Source of the DNA: Deltaproteobacteria bacterium
GTDB taxonomy: Bacteria; Myxococcota_A; UBA9160
Reading direction: 5' to 3'
Assembly: GCA_003520425.1 (NCBI GenBank)
Contig: DOUU01000415.1
Span: 2,939-12,188, forward strand
DNA length: 9,250 nucleotides
A program made the position numbers and the translations under genes. Shown here in pieces: positions 5,650-9,250 of the stretch (its first letter is position 1; every line of letters begins with the position of its first letter). The notes below the pieces were generated by a model, which worked only from the letters and a program-made list of their open reading frames with translations, did no database searches and was not told the DNA's origin.

Positions 5650-6598
5650 CGGGCACAGGATCGAGGAAGAGGTAGCGCGGTCCGTCCGGCAGAGGCCCGA
5701 GCTTCTTTCGCACCTGGGCGGGTGTTTTGGCATTGAGCGCGAAGAGCTCTTCCAGCGTCTCCACGCGGGCCCGGGAGCGCGCGAGGTCGACGAGGCGGAC
5801 GAGCACCTCGGCGGTTGCTTCGGCGTCGCCGAGCGCCCGGTGGGGTGCTCGGTTTACGACCCCGAAATGGTAGGAGAGGCGGTCAAGACCAAGGCGGCGC
5901 AGTTCGGGCAGGACCCGTCTTGCCAGCCGCCGGGTGCACAGCACATGGCGACGGAGGGGCGGGAGCCCGGCGGCCGCGAGGCCGCGCGCAAGGAAGTTCG
6001 CGTCGAAGGACGCATTGTGCGCGACGAAGGACGCGCAGGGGAAGCGCTCGATCCAGCACAGGAACTCGCCGAGGGCCTCGGCGACGGGGGGCGCGTCTGC
6101 AACCATGGCGTCGTCGATCCCGGTTAAGGCACGTATAGCTGGAGGAATGGAAACGTTCGGGTTCACGAGGGTCGAGAAGGGTTGGCGGCGACCGTCGGCA
6201 CCGACCCAGACCGCACCGATTTCAAGGATCGTGCACCGGCTCGCCGAGAGCCCTGTGGTCTCGAGATCGACCACCACGAACTCGGCTCGGGAAAGCCGGA
6301 CGCTCGCCCCGTCCGAGTCTCGGCTTTCGACCCGACTCGGCGCGTCCGCATGCGCGGCCCGGTCTCCCTCGAAAGAGGCGAGGTCGATGGGATCGGGCAG
6401 CGCCGCTGCCGAGGCCCCGACGAAGGCAGCCACCACCCGGCGCGCGATCGCTGGCGAGGGAGGCGACTGGAGGGCCAGCAACTTTGCGGCAAGCTGCCCG
6501 AGAGCGACGGGCTCGCCCCGCGCCCGCAGTGTGGCAAACGCACGCTCCATGACCGAGTCGCGAAGCAATGCCCGGACCGGTCCGCTCGCGAAGTTCAC
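5645..6598 (-). CDS. DEDDh (DnaQ/epsilon-like) 3'-5' exonuclease with N-terminal extension
   Basis: Predicted 317-residue nuclease, probably acting on DNA ends in repair or proofreading; the exact role is unknown. The exonuclease fold spans about 105–272: VVVDLETTGLS (108–118) with Asp111 and Glu113, LEIGAV (125–130), FVAHNASFDANFL (191–203) with Asp199, and HRALGDAEATAEVL (253–266) with His253 and Asp258, a complete DEDDh set. Residues 1–105 hold a helical region (17–65, alternating Leu/Ala/Arg, winged-helix-like in pattern) and a variable linker. The C-terminus ends LPDGPRYLFLDP, resembling the LPxxPGVYLFxD entry of UvrC-type GIY-YIG domains, but the frame stops there. The start is uncertain: GTG 6598 lacks a Shine-Dalgarno, and ATG 6550 would give 301 residues. 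It converges with larA and diverges from the VWA gene, so it is probably its own transcript. Confidence 0.9.
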   Translation of the reverse strand: MNFASGPVRALLRDSVMERAFATLRARGEPVALGQLAAKLLALQSPPSPAIARRVVAAFVGASAAALPDPIDLASFEGDRAAHADAPSRVESRDSDGASVRLSRAEFVVVDLETTGLSASRCTILEIGAVWVGADGRRQPFSTLVNPNVSIPPAIRALTGIDDAMVADAPPVAEALGEFLCWIERFPCASFVAHNASFDANFLARGLAAAGLPPLRRHVLCTRRLARRVLPELRRLGLDRLSYHFGVVNRAPHRALGDAEATAEVLVRLVDLARSRARVETLEELFALNAKTPAQVRKKLGPLPDGPRYLFLDPVPA

Positions 6599-6693
6599 GC
6601 GGGCATTCCCAAAATGAGGAGCATGGAGAGCGTCTTTTGGAGGGTTCTTCCCGAACGTATCGGCTTCGTCACTCTGAGGTCAAGCGCCACAAC
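6599..6693. promoter_or_regulatory. Divergent spacer between the exonuclease and VWA genes
   Basis: This 95-base region must carry both promoters. It contains a small inverted repeat CCAAAA (6609–6614) and TTTTGG (6635–6640) with 20 bases between arms, and GAGGT (6676–6680), a possible ribosome binding site for ATG 6694. No clear −35/−10 pair was found. Confidence 0.35.
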
Positions 6694-9036
6694 ATGACAG
6701 GGGAAGGGGGGTTTCGTATCGTCGCGTGGATGGGTCCGAGCGCCGATCGCGTCTGCCGGCTCCTCACGCCTGCGACCCTCGTGTTCCTCGCGTTCCTCGC
6801 TTCGCCGTTCGCGGTCGCAGCACGCGCCGAGACGCTGCCTGCGGTCACCCGGCCGACCTTCCTCGTGGGACCGAATCTACAAGCGGCGGGGACGGCGTTT
6901 TTCATCCCGGTGCGGGACGAGGTGGGCGTTGCAGCCGTCGCCGCGGCCCACTCGCTCAATCTGGATGACCTCGCAAAGACCAAGGAGGTCGAGTTCCGCC
7001 TCGGGAGCACGCAAAAGTCCGTCACGGTCTCGAGCCGGTTCCTGGTAACGCCGGGGCGGCCGTATTTCGCCGCCGGGGCCTCTCTCAGCGACGACATCCT
7101 CGTCTTTGCGCTCGATGCGACACCCCATGGAGTGCGCGTGCTTGAGCCCGACCCCCGGACAGCGAGCGTGGGCGAGCGCGTGCAGGTGCTCGGGCTGCCG
7201 GCACAGATCCCCCCGGGCGAAGCTCCCCACGACGAGGACGCCCTGTTTGGAACCGTGGCGACGGTGGCGCCCGATCGCATCGAGGTCGACCTCGACGTAA
7301 AGGCGGACCTGAGAGGCTGGGGCGGCGCGCCGGTGCTGAGCGACGACAAACGCCGCGTGATTGGCCTCCTGCAAGCCGCGCAGCCCAAGGGAGCCACCCT
7401 ACGCCTTAGGGTGTCTCCCATCGCGGCCGTGACGAGAGCCTTGGAGACGCCTCTCGACGGGGGTCTTGGCCGGGCCTTCTCCGCCTTCCACGCCGAGGAC
7501 ACGGGGCAGCCGCCGCGCGTCGAGCCGCCGCAGACCGCGCGCAACACGGCGCGAGATCTTCCCTCCGACTCGGTTCCCCTGCCTCAGAAGTCGAAGGACC
7601 ACAAAGCTTCTGGGGCGGCGGCCGCCGCCGCCACCCCGAGCGCGAGCGCTGCGGCCGCGGCCGGCGCGGCCCACCTGCCCCCTCGTCCGCTCCTCGGGAA
7701 GTCGGCGGGCGGCGCAACAAACCTTCAGCTTGTGGTCGACCAGCCCACCGAAGGGGCGATCTTCGGCGACGAGAAGGGGGCATTCGTGGCGGGCCGGGCC
7801 CTCGCCCTGCGCGGCGAGATGAGGCACTTCGACGTCGCCATCGTGATCGATACGTCGGGCTCGACCATGATGTCCTCGGGTGCGGACGTGAACGGCAACG
7901 GCATCGTGGGCCGGGATCGGCCCTGGGGCTTCTTCGGCCTGCCCTCGTCCACCGATCCCGGAGACTCCGTCCTGGCCGCCGAAGTCGCGGCCGCACGTCG
8001 CATGCTGAAGGGCCTCGACCCTCGCAGCACCCGGGTCGCCCTCATCACTTTTGCGGGCAATATCCCGAGTGGCCCGCAGGGGGGATTCGTCGTGTTCGGA
8101 GGAGGCCGCGGCTCGTCGCGGGCGGCGATCACAGAAGAGCCTCTTACGACCGACTATGCCCGCATCGAGAAGGCGCTCACGCGGGTCCAGGATCGGGGAT
8201 CAGAGGGCGGAACCCACATGGCGGCAGCCATCGATCAGGCCACCACCGAATTGCTGGGCCTGGAGGGCGCGCTTTCGCAGTCGGACAAGAAGAGCGAGAA
8301 GTTCGTACTCTTCTTGACCGACGGACAACCCACCCTCCCCTACGGACCCGGTTTCGACGCGGACAACGTCCGCGCCGTGCTGCGGGCGGCCGATCGTGCG
8401 CAGCGCGCGGGCGTCCGCATCCACTCCTTCGCGATCGGCCCGGAGGCAATGGAGGGCCCCGTCTCCTGCGTGGAAATGTCCGAGCGCACCCACGGCATCT
8501 TCACCCCCGTCAAGAACCCGGGGGAGCTCACAGACGTCATCGAGCAGGTCAACTTCGCCAACATCGATGAGATCACGGTGAAAAACGTCACCACCGGGAA
8601 GCCCGCCGATGTCGAGCGCGCCAAGGCCGATGGATCCTTCGGCGCCTTGGTCCCCCTCCAGACGGGAAAGAACAAGCTTGAGATCTACGCCCGGGCCAGT
8701 GATGGAGCCGAGTCGCGAGCCAACATCACGGTCGTGTATACGCCGGGCACGCCAAATCCCGTCCTCCCTGTCGAGCTGATCGCGCTCGAAAATCAGCTGC
8801 TCGAGCAAAAGCTGATTGAGCTCCGGCGTGGCCGGATCGAGGCCGAGCGCGCGCAGGCCGAGGAGGTTCGCAAGGAGCTGGCGCTCGAGATCGACAAGGA
8901 ACGCGCCGCGGCGCAAGAGCGAGCGGCGCAGCAGCGCAAAGAGCTCAAGATCGAAGTCGATCGAGACGCTCCGCCCCAAGGCTCGGCGCCGCCGCAGGGC
9001 GCTGCACCGCAGCAGGGCTCGGCGCAGCCGCAGTAG
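6694..9036 (+). CDS. Secreted protein: degenerate trypsin-like domain, VWA domain, coiled coil
   Basis: Predicted 780-residue exported protein, function unknown. Signal peptide: hydrophobic core about 27–42, cleavage after ARA (residue 45). Residues 57–245 look trypsin/HtrA-like, with AAAHS (His86) and DDILVFAL (Asp134), but the nucleophile site reads LRGWGGAPVLS, so Ser is Gly210 and it is probably inactive. A long linker follows (Ala/Ser-rich at 305–327). The VWA domain is about 378–618 with full MIDAS: DTSGS (386–390), GGTHMA (505–510, Thr507), LTDG (541–544, Asp543). Residues 398–408 (DVNGNGIVGRD) look like a calcium-binding loop. Residues 622–684 resemble an Ig-like beta domain, 695–755 a charged coiled coil, and 760–780 PQG-type repeats. 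ATG 6694 follows GAGGT with a long spacer; ATG 6730 would also keep the signal peptide. Likely a surface or periplasmic binding or scaffold protein. Confidence 0.88.
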   Translation: MTGEGGFRIVAWMGPSADRVCRLLTPATLVFLAFLASPFAVAARAETLPAVTRPTFLVGPNLQAAGTAFFIPVRDEVGVAAVAAAHSLNLDDLAKTKEVEFRLGSTQKSVTVSSRFLVTPGRPYFAAGASLSDDILVFALDATPHGVRVLEPDPRTASVGERVQVLGLPAQIPPGEAPHDEDALFGTVATVAPDRIEVDLDVKADLRGWGGAPVLSDDKRRVIGLLQAAQPKGATLRLRVSPIAAVTRALETPLDGGLGRAFSAFHAEDTGQPPRVEPPQTARNTARDLPSDSVPLPQKSKDHKASGAAAAAATPSASAAAAAGAAHLPPRPLLGKSAGGATNLQLVVDQPTEGAIFGDEKGAFVAGRALALRGEMRHFDVAIVIDTSGSTMMSSGADVNGNGIVGRDRPWGFFGLPSSTDPGDSVLAAEVAAARRMLKGLDPRSTRVALITFAGNIPSGPQGGFVVFGGGRGSSRAAITEEPLTTDYARIEKALTRVQDRGSEGGTHMAAAIDQATTELLGLEGALSQSDKKSEKFVLFLTDGQPTLPYGPGFDADNVRAVLRAADRAQRAGVRIHSFAIGPEAMEGPVSCVEMSERTHGIFTPVKNPGELTDVIEQVNFANIDEITVKNVTTGKPADVERAKADGSFGALVPLQTGKNKLEIYARASDGAESRANITVVYTPGTPNPVLPVELIALENQLLEQKLIELRRGRIEAERAQAEEVRKELALEIDKERAAAQERAAQQRKELKIEVDRDAPPQGSAPPQGAAPQQGSAQPQ
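7606..7674 (+). repeat. Ala/Ser low-complexity linker coding region
   Basis: GCG/GCC-rich run encoding Ala-Ser-Gly residues about 305–327 of the VWA protein. It separates the protease-like domain and its Pro-rich tether from the VWA half, as expected for a flexible linker. Confidence 0.7.
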
Positions 9037-9250
9037 CCAGGCGCGGCCCAGATCGCCCTTCCCAGCGCCCGCTGGCAATGCGCGCGGAGGCTCGAGGCGC
9101 ACCTGCATAGAGATAGATCCAGCAGCCGAGGGCTTGGCCCGAAGCGAGCGTCGCGGTACATGGGGCGCGCACGAAGAGACTTGTCTCCCGAGAGGCGGGA
9201 TCAAAGCCCTCGTAAGCATCGAGCGTGGGAAGCCATGCCTCAAGTCCGGC
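8945..9250 (-). CDS. Gamma-glutamylcyclotransferase (AIG2/GGCT-like) protein, C-terminal part
   Basis: Partial gene entering from the right edge; 101 residues are visible and the start lies beyond base 9250. The first ~63 residues fit the C-terminal half of the AIG2/GGCT fold: LDAYEGFDP (visible residues 10–18) matches the LDxxEG motif, whose Glu is the proposed general acid/base (here Glu14). It is followed by SLFVRAP, a GQALGCWIYLYAGAP strand pair (38–52), and RIASGRW (57–63), the usual near-terminal IPSGxW signature. The family releases 5-oxoproline from gamma-glutamyl compounds; many bacterial members have no tested substrate. After GRW the frame runs on ~38 residues of Ala/Pro/Arg to TGA at 8945–8947, overlapping the last 92 bases of the VWA gene in antisense. 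Only the fold call is firm; the tail is probably translated but unstructured. Confidence 0.78.
   Translation of the reverse strand, partial: AGLEAWLPTLDAYEGFDPASRETSLFVRAPCTATLASGQALGCWIYLYAGAPRASARIASGRWEGRSGPRLATAAAPSPAAVQRPAAAPSLGAERLDRLRS
8971..9033 (+). repeat. 18-base tandem repeat encoding PPQGSA-type units
   Basis: Three six-residue units (PPQGSA, PPQGAA, PQQGSA) and a partial fourth (QPQ) end the VWA protein. Such Pro/Gln/Gly tails are usually disordered. The antisense strand of this repeat also encodes the tail of the gene entering from the right edge. Confidence 0.75.

Noticed and set aside
4759..5733. 324-residue open frame on the − strand
   Set aside because: It lies wholly opposite larA, whose active-site motifs are complete; the translation has no recognisable domain and arises from the strong third-position G/C bias.
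6614..6697. 27-codon ORF ending in an ATGA overlap with the VWA start
   Set aside because: The overlap suggests a leader peptide, but the codons have many A/T third positions unlike every neighbour, and no ribosome binding site precedes the ATG.
8200..9243. 347-residue open frame on the − strand
   Set aside because: Antisense to the VWA gene with an Arg/Leu-rich composition. The real − strand gene at the right edge (AIG2-like) is in another frame.
1..9250. Mobile element, CRISPR array, tRNA/rRNA or defence cluster
   Set aside because: No transposase, integrase, direct-repeat array, cloverleaf or nuclease–helicase set seen on reading both strands; composition is uniform throughout.

Overview
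The window is a densely packed, GC-rich chromosomal segment with strongly G/C-biased third codon positions. It shows no insertion sequence, phage gene, tRNA, rRNA or CRISPR array. The gene content suggests a deltaproteobacterium in the broad sense (Myxococcota, Desulfobacterota or Binatota-like). Pointers are an amidase–rph–rdgB operon, a degenerate receiver–PilZ protein and a large secreted von Willebrand A protein with a coiled-coil tail. This placement is inference from gene content only.

Left part (1–1967, all + strand): the 3' part of a TetR-family regulator whose start lies off the window; a 347-base gap that probably holds a 21-residue single-helix membrane peptide with a near-ideal ribosome binding site; an unrecognised 92-residue protein; and a receiver-like/PilZ protein expected to bind cyclic di-GMP through its PilZ domain.

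Middle part (1964–4189, − strand): an operon read right to left. It encodes an exported N-acetylmuramoyl-L-alanine amidase, then RNase PH (19-base gap), then RdgB/HAM1 nucleotide pyrophosphatase (ATGA overlap). These serve peptidoglycan cleavage, tRNA 3'-end trimming and nucleotide-pool cleaning. The operon shares a divergent promoter region (4190–4323) with a LarA-family nickel-pincer hydroxyacid racemase on the + strand. That region carries a near-perfect inverted repeat and a GNRA-loop hairpin.

Right part (5645–9250): a DEDDh (DnaQ-like) exonuclease on − meets larA tail to tail at a small hairpin containing both stop codons. Diverging from it is a secreted ~780-residue protein combining a protease-like domain that has lost its serine, a von Willebrand A domain with intact MIDAS, a calcium-loop-like insert, a coiled coil and a Pro/Gln/Gly repeat tail. 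At the right edge, the C-terminal part of a gamma-glutamylcyclotransferase (AIG2)-like gene enters on −. Its reading frame runs 92 bases antisense into the end of the von Willebrand A gene.

I see no clear new multi-gene system. The items most worth a second look are the catalytically dead protease–VWA fusion, the overlapped AIG2-like gene, the tiny membrane ORF, the degenerate receiver–PilZ protein, and the exonuclease whose C-terminus resembles the start of a lost GIY-YIG (UvrC-like) domain.
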